Part shown: in pieces, positions 47,395 to 61,663 of the stretch | How the letters are laid out: each line of letters starts with the position of its first letter | Numbering within the stretch: position 1 is the first letter of the stretch | From: Trichopria drosophilae | Taxonomy: Eukaryota > Arthropoda > Insecta > Hymenoptera > Diapriidae | DNA length: 64,000 bases | Direction: 5' to 3' | NCBI GenBank assembly: GCA_030407085.1 | Contig: CM059582.1 | Coordinates: forward strand, 198,136,001-198,200,000 | The notes under the pieces: generated by a model | Databases searched by the model: none | What the model saw: the letters and a program-made list of their open reading frames with translations, nothing else | What the model was told of the DNA's origin: nothing | Position numbers and translations under genes: made by a program

Positions 47395-47793
47395 CACTTA
47401 GAAAAGTGTATTTTATCAGTTACTATCCGTTGGCTTTTAAAAAGTGTATTATAGCCATTAAAAGAAATATCATAACTAGTAAAATCCTCCGTCGTTCAGC
47501 ATTTGTTTTTGACAGGTTATACAAAACTGTAATAAACTCTCCTATTTTAAAAGAATGTTTTATTATGACTAAAAGAAGGCATTAATATTTTAATTCGCTA
47601 GATAAATTTCCATAAACAAAAATTGCTTTTAGTTAAAGAGAAAAGGCTAAAATAAACTGACATATTGGTTAGAATAATATAAAATCTTGGTCTTTTAACG
47701 GGTAGTAGAAAGATAGCAATCCCTATGCGTAAAATACTATCTTTTACGGGGCAGAAGAATTCTAATACTGGGTAAAAAACACTTTTCTCAGTG
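47395..47793. mobile_element. TA-flanked MITE inside X2
   Basis: 399-bp counterpart of 12003-12401 at the same site, with TA at 47393-47394 and 47794-47795. Confidence 0.9.
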
Positions 47794-49067
47794 TATTGTA
47801 AAATTTAAATTAAATTCTTCGAAACGAGATTTGTATGCCTTTCTGTAATAATTCATAAAAATGAATATTTTTATACGAAAGCTTGATCAAAATTCTACAG
47901 AAACCATGTATTGTATTAATTTTTTATACTAATATTTTGCAGCTTAAATCATTTATAAAAATTAAAGTCGAAATGTTTATTTGATGCAAAGAGTTCTATA
48001 ATATTTCATACAAGCGATATTTTATTATTATATATGGTCCAAAGTGCTTCATTTTCATGTTCTAAAGATTAGATAAGAAAAAAAAAATATGAAATAAAGT
48101 TGCACGTTTGGAGTGGAATGCCCCATATAAATCATTGGGAAATTTTATATTTAAATTTAAAGTCACTGCAAAATATAATTTATAGGTGCATTTTATGTCT
48201 GTATATTCATACCGATATTTACCATACAATAGTGTGGAATATATTCTGTAGCTTCTTAATACTTTAAATGTATATGCAATAAGCTCTTTACTGTTGCATG
48301 TTTATGCTTCCTAGATTCGAAATTGACTTTATTCGTATTAGTAATATCAGTCTATTTTTTGATTAAAACATATATACGACAAAATCTTTGGCGTAATTTA
48401 AAATCGATTTATAATCATCCGAAAATCTAAATATATAAAAAGTAGGTAATTTAATTGATGAATAATAATTGTAATTATTAGTACAGTTCAAATTGCTGCT
48501 ATGTTGCTGTAATGCTATTGCATTCCTGTTATTTCGTTACGAGATTAACTATTTAATTATGGACTATATCGATGTTAAATATTACAAATTTTTCTGCATG
48601 TGAAGCTCGTCAGGGAGTATGTAAAGATTAAGAATTTCTAGTTATATCAAAACAACATAAGACTATGATATTCGTCTTGTTTATTTTTTTTTCATACCAA
48701 GCAGATTGGTGTTACAGTTATAGCACTGTTCAATCGGTTGTATTGAAAAAATACACAAATAATGTAAATTTGTTGATAGGTAAAGATTTTCTTGTCGTAT
48801 TATTTATTTTTAACTTTTATATTATGGCGTGTATGTTTTGGACAATGTGTTATAGAACATGTGGAGATACGGCTTACGGCTTAAATACAAGAAATAAATA
48901 TTATTTTGTCACAATTGAAAAATATATCCGTATATTGTGGTATACATTTTGAAAATAATATTATATACTTTACTACGAAATTGTAAAATATCAAACATAA
49001 AATAAAATGTTGATCAAATTCTTCCCGGAAATCTTAGTGGACAATATTCCATTTAAGATTGTTTAAT

Positions 49068-49725
49068 CCCAGCAGTATAGGGCCCCCGATAGCCAGACGT
49101 AAACACCCCCCACTCCTCCACCTTAAGGTAGGTATGGCGCCAGACGGAACGCGCGCCTTGGGATAGGTCAGGGGTTAATGACCTCATAAATAGATGATAA
49201 TGGTTATTAATGGGTAATTAATGTCAAAACAAGCATTAAAAATGTCAATAAATAATGTTAATAGGGTAATTAATGTCAAATAAACATCAATTTATGACCG
49301 TAAATAACACCATGGCCGCCATGTGAGGTAGGCCAGTCGTCAGACGTAAACAAAAACGTACGGACAACCTTTGGCACGACGGTGAGGTAGGTCATGGTTC
49401 AGCGACCTGATACACGAGTGCTTCGTGGTTAATTGTTATATAAACAATTAATAAAGACGTTAATAAATATCGATTATTGGATAATTAAAGTCAGATGAGT
49501 GTTGATAATGATGATTAATTGATAGTTTGCGTATAAACAAATAATAAAGACGGTAATAAATAACGATAATGACCTTGCGATAAACATATAGATACGTGGG
49601 TTTCTTTGGCGAAGGGTTGAGTCCACACCCCACTTCCTCATTATTGTGTAATAATATTTACCTACACAACGCTCCACTGACCTTTATATGTATACATGTT
49701 GCGCATGTGTCACTTTACTTGCAGA
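49068..49725. other. Unassigned spacer between Y3 and Y4
   Basis: Not found elsewhere in the window. The left part is GC-richer (CAGACGTAAACA recurs at 49096 and 49339). GGTAATTAATGTCAAA recurs near 49213 and 49264. No gene recognised; the minus open frame 49474-49677 is hydrophobic and AT-rich, with no support. Confidence 0.4.
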
Positions 49726-49810
49726 ATACAATAAAGTGCCTTAAAATCTACTAGTAGAATAAAACGCTAGTATACGTACTGTATTGAAGCTACACCATAC
49801 AATAAACATA

Positions 49811-50235
49811 CACCGAAAAAAGTGGGAAGTAAAATTACATTTCAGTAATGTAATTATTTACAACGATTTTCGTGGTCAAATTACACATTTGTTGTAGTTC
49901 TCCAGCGATTTCTGAAGGTGTTTTACCATAAATAAAGTAATATTACAATAAAACTGTAATTTTACAACAAGAATCATAGGACACAAAAATACCAGTGATA
50001 ATTATGGTAATTTTCCATCAGAAACTGTAAAAAATTTTACATTGTTTGTGTAATTTTCCTGAGAAAATCACTGTACATTTACAAGCTCCACGGAAATTTT
50101 ACACCGCTTTTCAAAGAAATTTTACATTGAACAGGTTATACTTTACCAGGTTTCGGTAACTTTCCTGCGATTATCAGTGGTATTTTTGTGTCCTACGATT
50201 TTCGTGGTAAACTTACATCAACACTTTTTACAGTG
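49811..50235. mobile_element. TA-flanked MITE in Y4
   Basis: 425-bp counterpart of 42371-42795 at the same site; one terminal base differs (CACCG for CACTG). Confidence 0.92.
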
Positions 50236-51740
50236 TATGCTAATGAACGTATACATCTATATTTCGTATGCGTCGCGTATACGTTTTGTGATCGTTCGTC
50301 GTATAGAACGTCGAGCATGATAGTTGTATACAAGTGCGTATACGAAGCGAATAGAGCACATGCCACGAATCATCTAGTACCAACTGCTACAAATAATAAC
50401 ACTTGTTGAATACGTATGTCAAATACTTGTTTCATAATTGTTTTTCATAAACAACAAATTTCATAATTGTGACAATTATGAACATACGGAAGTTTATTTG
50501 AGCCATTAATTTGAAAACCCATTTTTACGACTTTTGGAAAACTTAGATGAAGAGTGAGTATTGAACCTTTTATCAATTTCAATATTATTTTGTATTTTAC
50601 AATGTGCTCTACGATACTTTTGTCTGTAAAATATCTTCTGCATAAACATATAATTTTCTTATTTATCATTTCCTGTACCATTTTATACGTATATTAATTC
50701 TGGACGTTTTATGAGCATGGTCTAAAATGAAGAATATCTCATTTCATTTTTTAAAAGACAGAACAAACGGACACAAATTTTTTTATTGTTGAATTGGGCT
50801 CCTTAGGGTCTGAAACGTCGACATTTAATGAAAAACTATAGGTTAATTTTTATGCCCGAAGTGACCAAATTCAATACTTCGTCCAGATCTAAAAATAGTG
50901 GATAATGTTAACAAATAGTGTAATGATAACAAATTATTAAACAATAAGTAATCTTTCCTCGATTTTATAGAATATTCATATTTTGGTCTTCACCATTTAG
51001 CGTCAAATACTTTTTTTCTGAACAAAATATTATTTATATAATTTTCACATTAAATAATCAATTTAGTGCAAAATTCATTTTAAATATTATGTAGAAAGTT
51101 TTTTTTTACGTTTTGTTACATTCAAACACTTTTTTTTAAAATAATATGAGTTTCTGTTTCTGTTTTGTTAAAAAGTAAAATAAAACGATTTGTGACGTTT
51201 TTTAGCTGGATTAGAAACAAAAATATATTTATATTAATGTAATTTGGAAAATATCAAATTTTGATAGCGCAGTATTATAATAAATAACACATTAACCAGT
51301 TTATTTATTTCTTTACTGCTTACTGATGGCTTAAAAACCCGACATAGGAAATATTATAACCTGCCTTTTTGAAGATCGATTTGATGTTTTCACTTTGTCC
51401 TATAGAGTGTTTAAATTTGTAGTGATTTGCCCTGTATGGAATTTGAAGAGTCGGAATTTTGGTACCCTCTATAATCTGTTTGCATAAACTTACACGTTAC
51501 TTTTATTCATTTCTGAATAACACCTTTGTATATAAAAATAATAATTTCTGTACTGAAGACGCAGAGAAACACAAGTGTGAATAAAGAATACTTTTTAAAG
51601 TATTCAAATCTGCATCAAAATAGTTTAAAACAAGTTGTAAAGATTTCAAGTTATAATAAAAATCGAATGTGGAACTGTAAATAAAAAGGAAATTAATATT
51701 TCTGTGATTTAAGTGATTGTTTGTAAAGTGGTTTAATATA

Positions 51741-54700
51741 TGAGGCATTCCACACCAAATGTGCAACTTTTTTTTTCATATTTTTTTTTCTTATCTAACT
51801 CTTATCTTTAGAACATGAAAATGAAGCACTTTGGACCATATATAATAATAAAATATCGCTTGTATGAAATATTATAGAAGAACTCTTTGCATTAAATCAA
51901 AATTTCGACTTTAATTTTTATAAATGTTTTAAGCTGCAAAATACTTGTATAAAAGTTTAATACATCAATACATGGTTTCTGTAGAATTTTGATCAAGCTT
52001 TCGTATAAAAATATTTATTTTTATGAATTATTACAGAAAGGCATACAAAAATCGTTTCGAAATATTTAATTTAAATTTTACAATAGATCCCCCGTTTTTA
52101 AAAATCTGAAAAAATTCATAAAAAAACCTCTGTTTGGTACATTCCTAACACCATATTAGACATGTTGGGCTGTGACTATTTTATATGTTCATTATCGATT
52201 TGAATTTAATAGCAAAAAATGAAGGCCCCTCAATCGCATGTAAAGCTATACAACACAGGTGCCTTCTTTCTCGAAAACTTAAAGTTAATTATCTCCGTCA
52301 ATTTTGATCGTAGCATACATTTTTTTTACAATTTTAAAGGAAATTTCATGCTCTACACGACTTATCTATCCAAATTTATATATTTTTATTTCTTACTCTC
52401 AATAACTTGCCTGTAATATTGAAATGGTTATGTGCAATTCCCCAAGTTGGAAGGCAACTTTCGCACGGTCGGGTTTACGTCTCTTCAGGGTATGCACGGA
52501 TAGTGAACTTTTCCGCCGCTAGTTGCCGTCAGAGCATTCGTGCATATTTTTGGTTCTCTCTACAGAAATGGGTTTTTGGATAGTCAGAAGGAGGCTTGTC
52601 GGTATTCCCTGCCACGATACCTTATTAGCTATTATATACGACGTATATTCTGAAAGGTAAAAAAAAGGTTAAAAAGTTATATACTCAGATTGATCATTAT
52701 AAATTAAAATATAATATTGCTGTAAATTTGTATTTTATAGTAATTCACTGAATTCAGGTATAAATCTATAAAAGTATGCCTTCTCTCACAGATCGTTGTT
52801 GCAATCTTTTTATAAAGCGAAACATAGAAAATTTCCTTCTTCTGGTATTCGTTGTATTACTGCAAGACAAAGGGAATTATCACCAAATGTTAAGGTAGGT
52901 TCCATGCTTTGATCCCCTTGTCGGAAGGAAATTGATAACATGTTGAAAAATCAATGTAAAGTATATGATCAAAATGTCCTTACTGAAATTCCAAAGTACA
53001 TCCAGTGATTTTACTCAAGATTCTTCGTTTCCTGAATCTAATGATAAACGCAAAAATGATTCTGATTGTGGTTCTGATTATAATACCGATTTTCGTTTAA
53101 AAGAGGAAGAATCTTCGAAACATAATCAAAATTGTGAAGTACTGCAGAAATTACAGGCCAAATTTAAAAATCCAGGGACAACAAATGTTGAAAAATTTCA
53201 AATAATTACATTGGCACCTGACTCGTGGAGTATGAATTAAATAGCTACATTTTTTAATTATTCTCGACGACTTGTCCAAAATGCAAGACATGCGTTACAA
53301 GAATTTGGCATCAAAGCTGTCTTGTCCAAACCTTGCAGTACAAGGGCACGATCACTGGCTGCAGACACAGTGCCAGCTGTGACATCCTTTTACGAAAATG
53401 ATGAAAATAGTCGTCTTTTACCGGGAATGAAGGATTACCTTTCAATTAAGCAGTCAGACGGTTCTCGCAAACATGTCCAAAAACATCTAGTCCTATGTAA
53501 TTTAAAAGAACTGTACGGGCAGTTTAAAACTTCAAATCCAAATGTAAAAATTTGATTCTCTAAATTTGCACAATTACATCCTAAAAACTGCGTTCTTGTA
53601 GGTGCAAATGGAACACACGTAGTTTGCGTATGCGTTTATCACCAGAGCGTCAAATGATTGAACTTCATTAATGATCGATTGTAGTCGTATTTCTCAAATT
53701 ACAGAGAATACGGAGAATCATTTATTAAGTTACAAGGAATGCCTTACTTTTATTACTTGCAGGGATCCTTCTTCAGATTGCTATTATAATAAATGCGTGA
53801 ACTGTCCTGACATTGACGTCATGCAGAAGTTTTTGTTGGAACAATTTGATAAAGCGGGTATTGAACAAACAAATAGAATATCAAGTTTGGAATAGTACCG
53901 ATCGTGCTACGATGGCAACGCAAATACTTCCTGTAGACGAGTTGGTCAATGATTTTTGCACAAAATTGGACGCTCTCTAAACTCATCACTATACAGCTAA
54001 ACAACAGTCAACGTATTTAAAGTGGAGAAAACAAAATTTGCTCGTGGGGGAACTTCTTGTACAATGTGATTGTTCGGAAAACTACGCTTTTGTTGTGCAA
54101 GATGCACCCCATTAAATAGTAAGCCCAACTGCGCTAGCTCCACGTGGTACATCTTGGGTAAAGCTAAAGCCGGCGGCAGCCTAGCTAATCTGATAACTTC
54201 GAAGTGAGATATTTTTGTGAGAAAACACGTAGACAAATATCGAATTAAGATAATGGATGACAATAAAAAATTTAATATTAAAAAATCTAAAACTTCCGAC
54301 TTGGGGAATTGCACATAACCATTTCAATACTACTGGTACTTTTTTGAAGTTATTGTGAGTAAGAAATAAAAATGTATAAATTTGGATAAATAAGTCGTAT
54401 AGAGCATGAAATTCCCTTTAAAATTATAAAAAAACATTTATTCTACGATCAAAATTGACGGAGATAATTAACTTTAAGTTTTCGAGAAAGAAGGCCCCTG
54501 TGTTGTAAAGCTTTACATGGAATTGAGGGGCCTTCATTTTTTCCTATTAAATTCAAATCGATAATGAACATATAAAATAGTCACAGCCCAAGATGTCTAA
54601 TATGGTGTTAGAAATGTACCAAACAGAGGTTTTTTATGAATTTTTTCAGATTTTTAAAAACGGGGGATCTATTGTAAAATTTAAATTAAATATTTCGAAA

Positions 54701-55012
54701 CGATTTTTGTATGCCTTTCTGTAATAATTCATAAAAATAAATATTTTTATACGAAAGCTTGATCAAAATTCTACAGAAACCATGTATTGATGTATTAAAC
54801 TTTTATACAAGTATTTTGCAGCCTAAAACATTTATAAAAATTAAAGTCGAAATTTTGATTTAATGCAAAGAGTTCTTCTATAATATTTCATACAAGCGAT
54901 ATTTTATTATTATATATGGTCCAAAGTGCTTCATTTTCATGTTCTAAAGATAAGAGACTAGTTAGATAAGAAAAAAAATATGAAAAAAAAGTTGCACGTT
55001 TGGCGTGGAATG
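51741..55012 (+). mobile_element. DNA transposon X, copy 3 (right end cut)
   Basis: Starts TGAGGCATTCCACACC. The right end stops at GGCGTGGAATGG without the last few bases and without the normal Y flank. No nested MITE, and a shorter left arm. The transposase is dead (52776-54115). Confidence 0.85.
52776..54115 (+). pseudogene. Decayed transposase of element X, copy 3
   Basis: Carries the same stops as X1 and X2 after LAPDSWSMN and NPNVKI, plus its own lesions: a TGA in place of the codon for the first cysteine of the CSPC motif (near 52911), and a 4-base insertion near 53868 that shifts the frame before VWNSTDR. It ends after ENYAFVVQDAPH. No intact catalytic domain. Confidence 0.8.
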
Positions 55013-58000
55013 GAAAACAATATATATACATATGTTTTAGGAATTATACTATTATTTTGATTCTAACACCAACAATGATTTTCATATTCATTGGAATCCA
55101 AAGACAATGAAATCAGTTTCTAAACAAACACAATGAAATTATTCTATCCAAGTTTTCACATGCAGATTTCGATATAATTTGACGTCTCTCAACTGTATGA
55201 TTCAGATTTCTCGCTCAAGTTGATGTCTTACATTGTCCAAATATCTCTCAAGAAGTTCATTATGCTTCAAATACTCAATTACCGTATCATGAAACTTGCT
55301 CGGCAAACAATTTTCGTATTGACGTTTTCACGACAAAGACAGGTATATAACGCACAGGGAACGCTGTGTTACTTCCCATCGTTATTACTAAATTCTCAAT
55401 TCGTTCTTCGTGCATCTCGGTCTATTAACCCCTTTGTTCTGGGTTTCAGTATAAACTACTCTACCTTGAATCGGGTAATAATTTTTCGAGAATCCTCGAT
55501 TAATCAGTAAAATTCAAAAATTAAGAAATTTATATAAAAATGTTAAAAATCAATAATAATGAATTTAGAAAGTCAAATTATTTTCAAAATTAAGGAAAAT
55601 GTAAACTATATTGCAGCATGCAGATAAAAACATGGCGATTTTCGCAGAAAATAAATCCAAGTTCAGCTTCGAAAACTGAATTCTAATCTGAAAATAATTA
55701 AAGTACATTCATATATTTTCATATTTTCTTAAATTTGTTTCCCATTTATCACATTTGAAATTGTGAAATCCAATTTACGTTTAATATAAAAAATTAATGT
55801 AGCTCTGGAGCCATTGATTTTCCATAACCTAGTAAACAAAGAAGATTTGTATTTTTCTCAGTACATATTGACACTATTTATGAAATAGCACTGCTTTACG
55901 ATGTTATGCTGTTCAAAGGTATACTCTGTAGAATAATATCAAAATTCCACTGCAACACTGCAAATAGAATAACATAAAATTCAACGGAGTTCATACAATT
56001 TTTTATTCTACGGCATGTTTAGTAATGAACAAACATTTAACAATTATCCATAAGTATTTGGTAGAAACATAAAATGTTGGAGAAGCTCTAGCTGTGATAT
56101 CAATCTTTGTCACCAGCGAGATAGTAAATAGATAATTCAAGATTACGTATGCAACGAACAGGGAAAGCTGTGTAAGTAGTACCCATACCTGTAAATAAAT
56201 GTCGTTTCTCCTCGCAAGTACACAGGGTTTCGTATTTTTTGTATATAATAGTTGATTTTGTGCAGTTAGTTAGTGATCCTCGAGCTAATTTCATTACAAA
56301 TAGAACAAATAAATAAACAACGGAATACAATATGACGAACGATAATAATATAAATGATGATATAACAGACTAAGTTTAATTAAAAAACAATTTAATTAAA
56401 ACAGTGTAATAATAATATAATTTATATTGGGGATTGTTTATTTTAGTGAAATGAGACAACTCTAATAGTATCATTGGAATATTTGTTGTTTATAATATTG
56501 ATATTAATAAACCAAATATGATTTTTCAATTTCGTATAATAAAAAGAAAGATGTGCTTTATTTTGTCGATAATACAAAGATGACTATATTATTTCTATTC
56601 AGTTTATTAATACGGTGTAACTATTGTATACTATACTGTACAATTCTTAGTTTGCTAAAAATTAGAAACTAATTGTTATTAAATAGATATTTTATATTCC
56701 AATATCCATTCTTTGTAAATCTCGTTGTAAATATATTTGTTAAAATTAAATTTTCTGTTAACTTTAATATTAAAGTTCTGAGCTGGTGGACATATTACGT
56801 ACGAATCTCGGTATTATTTTATGATACGCCGCTGCAGTTATGATCGAAATAAAGGTGATTATGGCAGAATTTGTAAATTCGATGGAAACCAAAGCTATAA
56901 ACAAAAATAATTTAAATTGACAGCGATGTTCTGAATTTCGGTATACACTTTTGTCTTTATCATACTATATTAGTTGTAGAAAGAACATACGAAAAACCAT
57001 TAAATATTTTCTTTACTTAACCAAATTCGTTAATTACGTTAAATAAAAATAACTTGATCGTAAATATTAAATAAAAATATTAAAATTAATGATTCATTAT
57101 GTATATTAGATTCTCTACTTTTTTTGGTGTATTCTAAATACTATTATGATAACGACACTTTTCGGCATAAAAGTAAATCAAGTTTAAAATACTTTTCTAT
57201 ATTAAGTGTAGATAATAAATATACCAATTTTGTAATGAACTTGTTTGAATCAAATGTGCTCGAAGAATTTCCAAGGTATCATAGACTGTCTAGCATCGTA
57301 ACAATTAATTTAACAATATTTACCTAAAAAAAATTGCCAAAATTTATTCATTTGAGGCACGTGTAATTAAAAAATTCATTAAGTAAAATAAACATTATGT
57401 AGGTAGATGATTTTTTAATAACTTGGCAGGCTTTACTCATTATAATTTAGACAAAACTTTCCCTAATGTGAGTCAGCTTCTGTGTTAATTTAATTGTTTA
57501 TTCTATGTATTTATTTACTTTCTATGATTAAGGCTGCACCCATCATATCATTTACTGTAGACATAATCAAGCTCTACTTTCACAAATACTTAAGAAATCC
57601 TTAAAATTAAAATGATAAAAATGCTATTTAGAATGGTAATTTTGATGAAATATCTAATAACATGTTTTACATTTTATTACGTATTAATCTTTCTATATTG
57701 TCTAATTTATGCAATAATATGTATTCTTATCGCTGATAGATTGATTCATTATCAAAATTTGGTTTCTATTGTATACCAAAAACGATAAATAACAGGCATA
57801 ATAATATCATGTTCATATTCTTCACGTCTTTTTTGCCAAAAGGTGTACAATTTTCATCAAAGTAGGATCGAAACACAATAGCGTCAGAAAACAACTTCAG
57901 AACGTTTTCCGACACTAGACAGTTTTAAGTGCTGCTTAACCTCAATGTTTATTACTGAATTCAGGAGTTCGCTGGAGCACGTAAGCTCGAGAGGTTGCGT

Positions 58001-61000
58001 TAACTTTTCCCTTTCAAAAAGAAACCAGTATGAAACCGTATTATATAATAAGAAATTACGTTTACAATTCAATTGGAAACAAATAAATGCTATTTTGTGT
58101 TATTATATTTCGAGATATTTTGCTACATTAATATTTCTTTCAGTTTCAAAATATGTATTATCAAAATTCAATTATGTCCAGTACTAATTGTGTTTAGAGT
58201 TCATCCCATCATGGGTTTCTGGTTGTCATCAGATATTCGTAATTCATTATTGCATTATTTTTTATCTCTATAATTCCATTTTTAATCGCATTTTAGTACT
58301 CTCAAGGAAACTTAAGTAAACAACGTCCTTTTGCTTCGTGTTGTCTTATTTGTCTTTTGACTACGGTTTTGTTGGAGAGAGTATTGTGGATTTTATAACC
58401 ATTTAAAGCTTTATTTTTAATTCCGGTGTAGAAATTCGTGCAGGATTATGATGGGTATCTGACTAGAGGTCATCAGTTTTGGTAGGATTTTAAAGAGGGT
58501 TGCACCGAACCCGATCTGAGACACGGCTTACTTCTATACAAGTATTCTATCAAGTACACTGACATCTGGACCGTCTGAGTAGCAGCCACCTGAGGATTAG
58601 GGGTGGACTGTATGATCAGGTTATGTTATCTAGGGTGAGAAGATACGATCTCCATATAGACGAACAATTTTAGGAAAAACATATTATTAAAATGTGATAG
58701 TAGTTGTACAAATCGGAAAAGTTACATGACACAATAGCACACCAAACCATCCCTGAACTTTCACAGTGTTGTCTTGTAGCAAAAAGTCCATTATTAACTA
58801 ATCTAAGAAGGAAGCTAGGTTATGTTCTAAGACGTCAGTTAATGGTCCAAACAACATTTGTTATTTCCTGAAAACTCAAATTCATTTAATAATCAAAATT
58901 TGCAATTAAAATTCTGGCTGTCTGTTTACTATAGCACATTATGTATTTGTAACATCTATAAGTATGTCGGGTCTTTAGTTTCTGTACATTTGAGAGAGCA
59001 GAATAAAAAGTTACATTGTAGTAGAACTGTATGCATAACGCAACATGACCAATAAAAACAGGAAAAAAGAAACAGGTTTACCTGTAACGCGATAGACCCC
59101 AAGAATAATTAAACAGGAAATTCAAGAAAACATGAAGTTGTCCAATATATCTGACTGAAAAATTTAAACTACTGAACAAATAAACTAAAGAACAGTCTGA
59201 TTTAAACACGTGGCATATCTAAGTTCCAACTAGTAACTAGAAGGAAGGAATGGGATCCAAGTCTGCTGAAAAACAAAAACTAATTTCAAGATTTTCTTTA
59301 GGAAATAAAAATGTGTATCTTTTATTAGAATATTCTATTAGGAAGAATATAAAATAGTAAACAAAAGGTGTAACTTTAATGACATGCAGCAAGTAGTGTA
59401 ATCAATAATGGTAATTTTCGTTTGAGTCATGATATAAATTTGAATAAATATAGCCAGATAAAACAAATATAAAGAACCGCACATCTGATAATGGAGAACA
59501 AACGAAACATGAGTTTATGAGAACACTTAGCAACCATGAAAAAGTCTTGTTAATAACGAATGTTCAGAATTATTCCGATAGATTTACAACTTACAATAAA
59601 ACTTTTACGACTTACGTCAATGTGATTTTCTGAAAAAGTGTATACGAGTTACATAGTATATTACCAGTATCGTGCAGTTAGTCGTAAAACCAACTGTATG
59701 CTCGGAAAACCGAGCATCGTAAAGCTGTACGAAAGCAGGAAAGACGTTGGGCTATACTTTTCCTCAATTTTAAGAATATAAAGTAAGTAGAAACTTAATC
59801 GTATTAATTCCTAAGTAGGGTAATATTGCTCAGTTGTAACTACATTATTTGTCAATAATTTCGAATGTAATCTAAAATTCGAAAACTTTAAAGTTTCGAA
59901 TCTTCTCGAAGGAAGGACAATCGCTCATTAGAATAATGTAAAATTTTATATTTTGTAGAAACTTGTAAGTTTATAATTTTTAAAATGGCTATGTAGTATT
60001 AAGTAGCTTTCGAAATAGGTAGATTTCCATACAACAATTTTTATATTTTGACGGATTTTTTGAATAAAACTTTATATATTTACAGAACAAAATTATATCG
60101 AATATTTTTTTCATCGTATTCCTTTGCATAGTTTGTTTAATACGTTTGTTTAAAGAATAAAATTTGCTTCGTGCACTATTACGGAGTCGAGTTTTTACAC
60201 CACATAATTTGAATTTTTCGGATAGTGCGAAATTCCTAATTATTTGTTCATAATCTTATTCAATGCTGAACGGGTAGAAATGCATTACCAACTTCAGCTA
60301 CGCAGAGTTTGTTAGATAAACATGTGTTGCCTTAGCAAATCGATGGTCAAGTATACAAACGTTTGCTACATTAATGAAATTGAGCATTGCTGGCAGTAGC
60401 AACTTTATTCGCTGAACGACTGGAACTTGGAATTAGCTGAAACAGCGAAAGTTTGTCAATCGGTAACTAGAATTATTTGGAATTGTAGTAAATCTACAAT
60501 ATGCTCCCGCAGGAAATATTTTGGATGATGTGGAGTGCCCCCTATCCCTTTCTTGTCTTTCAACCGCCAGCCACAACAGTATTTTATGCAAATTTATGAG
60601 TTGAGTTGAAAAAAATAGGTTTAGTATTTAAAAATCTCTTACAAACGTTGATTTTATTTTTTCAAAATCACTTTTCATTGTATGTAAGTAACAGAAAAAG
60701 ACTCTCCTTCCATCTTTTATATTTTATAAGAAAAATAATGAAATGTGGAGTGCGGGTGGAAAAACTGACAAAGCAAAAAACCGATAGTAAAAAAAACGAC
60801 GATCGTAAAACCGACAGTTCATACATTATATATTTAAATATGTATTTATATGTAATATAATTTTATATTTCATACGTTAATAAGTAATAACATGGCACAT
60901 AAAACCCATAAGGGAAATAAACCATACATGAATTGTAATAATTACCGGTGAACAGGTATGCTACGCCGCTCATAGCCATGAACTGAGCGAAAATTATAAT

Positions 61001-61663
61001 AGATTCTAGTTAACCTGAGTAAAATTTACTAAATAGAATCGTTAATTTTCGACGGACTGTATACTACTTATAATTTATGAAACGCATAGTCGAAAGGTCT
61101 TTTGTTTCGGGTGTATGCATGACAAGAGTAGGTTGTAAGGTTTTTATAACAAAAATTTGCTCAACACAAATTAGGTTTTAGACAAAGTTAGGTGTTCTTC
61201 TGCAGTGCATCACACTGAATATATATTGCTCACATCCTTGCAGGTCAGTTTAAGTAATTTGTTTAAGGTCGAGTTTAGTTGCAATATTGTATTAAATATG
61301 TTTAGTTGGATACAATCCATGTGGAGTCACTGCGGCTCCATACATAGAAATATAAGGTGACTGGAGCGATGATATGAAACACTAGTCGAATTCTGTGGTC
61401 CACATCATTGGTGTACGTTCGGAACGAGCACTATTAGGGGTTCACGTGGAGCTATAATAATGAATCTCTGCTAACACATCAGAATTCAAAGGCCTAAATG
61501 ACGTTCGACACCTGTACACGTCGGAAGTATATTTTCCTCATCAAACAGACTATTTTATGTGGGTGAAATTCTGATATGATAGTATCCGTCAAATACCAAC
61601 ATGAAGAATCTTTATATATGCCAATACATTGTTGATGAAAGCATAATCTCTCAGCTATGTTAA
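55013..61663. other. Unassigned AT-rich sequence
   Basis: About 6.6 kb without recognised genes or element ends. Two short stretches, about 55340-55378 and 56150-56190, resemble each other; read on the minus strand they encode similar GM-G-TAFPVR peptides, the second within an open frame 56100-56330 that begins with a hydrophobic leader. They may be diverged exon copies of a lost gene. A perfect short hairpin (ATGCTCGG, A4, CCGAGCAT) is at 59698-59717. Other open frames are short and AT-biased. Confidence 0.35.

Larger units (their letters stand above)
44184..48125 (+). mobile_element. DNA transposon X, copy 2
   Basis: 3942 bp, same insertion site and TA flanks as X1. It carries the same nested MITE and an extra 142-bp segment (about 45039-45180) that repeats part of its own left arm but matches the X3 version of the junction. 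Its transposase is dead (45504-46839). Confidence 0.85.
39725..49067. repeat. Segmental duplication Y, copy 3 (most complete)
   Basis: Contains, left to right, the zinc-finger gene (minus strand), its upstream region 41239-42370, a MITE (42371-42795), the common Y sequence, X2 (44184-48125) and the right end shared with Y1. Apart from the nested items no further gene can be supported. The open frame at 48665-48952 (95 codons, two hydrophobic stretches) is disrupted in Y1 and is not called. Confidence 0.85.
49726..55012. repeat. Segmental duplication Y, copy 4 (truncated both sides)
   Basis: Begins at GAATACAATAAAGTGCC, matching Y3 from 42284, so the zinc-finger gene is not included. It ends within the last bases of the X right terminus. 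It includes the MITE at 49811-50235 and X3. Confidence 0.85.

Noticed and set aside
48665..48952. 95-codon open frame with hydrophobic stretches in Y3
   Set aside because: The Y1 copy (3605-3805) has a TGA inside it and Y2 has lost part of it; AT-biased composition and no recognisable family.
39725..49067. Y as a Helitron or Polinton carrying the zinc-finger gene
   Set aside because: No inverted ends, no terminal TC or CTRR, no helicase, polymerase or integrase; segmental duplication explains what is seen.
57124..58273. Short open frames in the AT-rich right part
   Set aside because: Length and composition are those expected by chance; no motif, splice pattern or homologue recognised.
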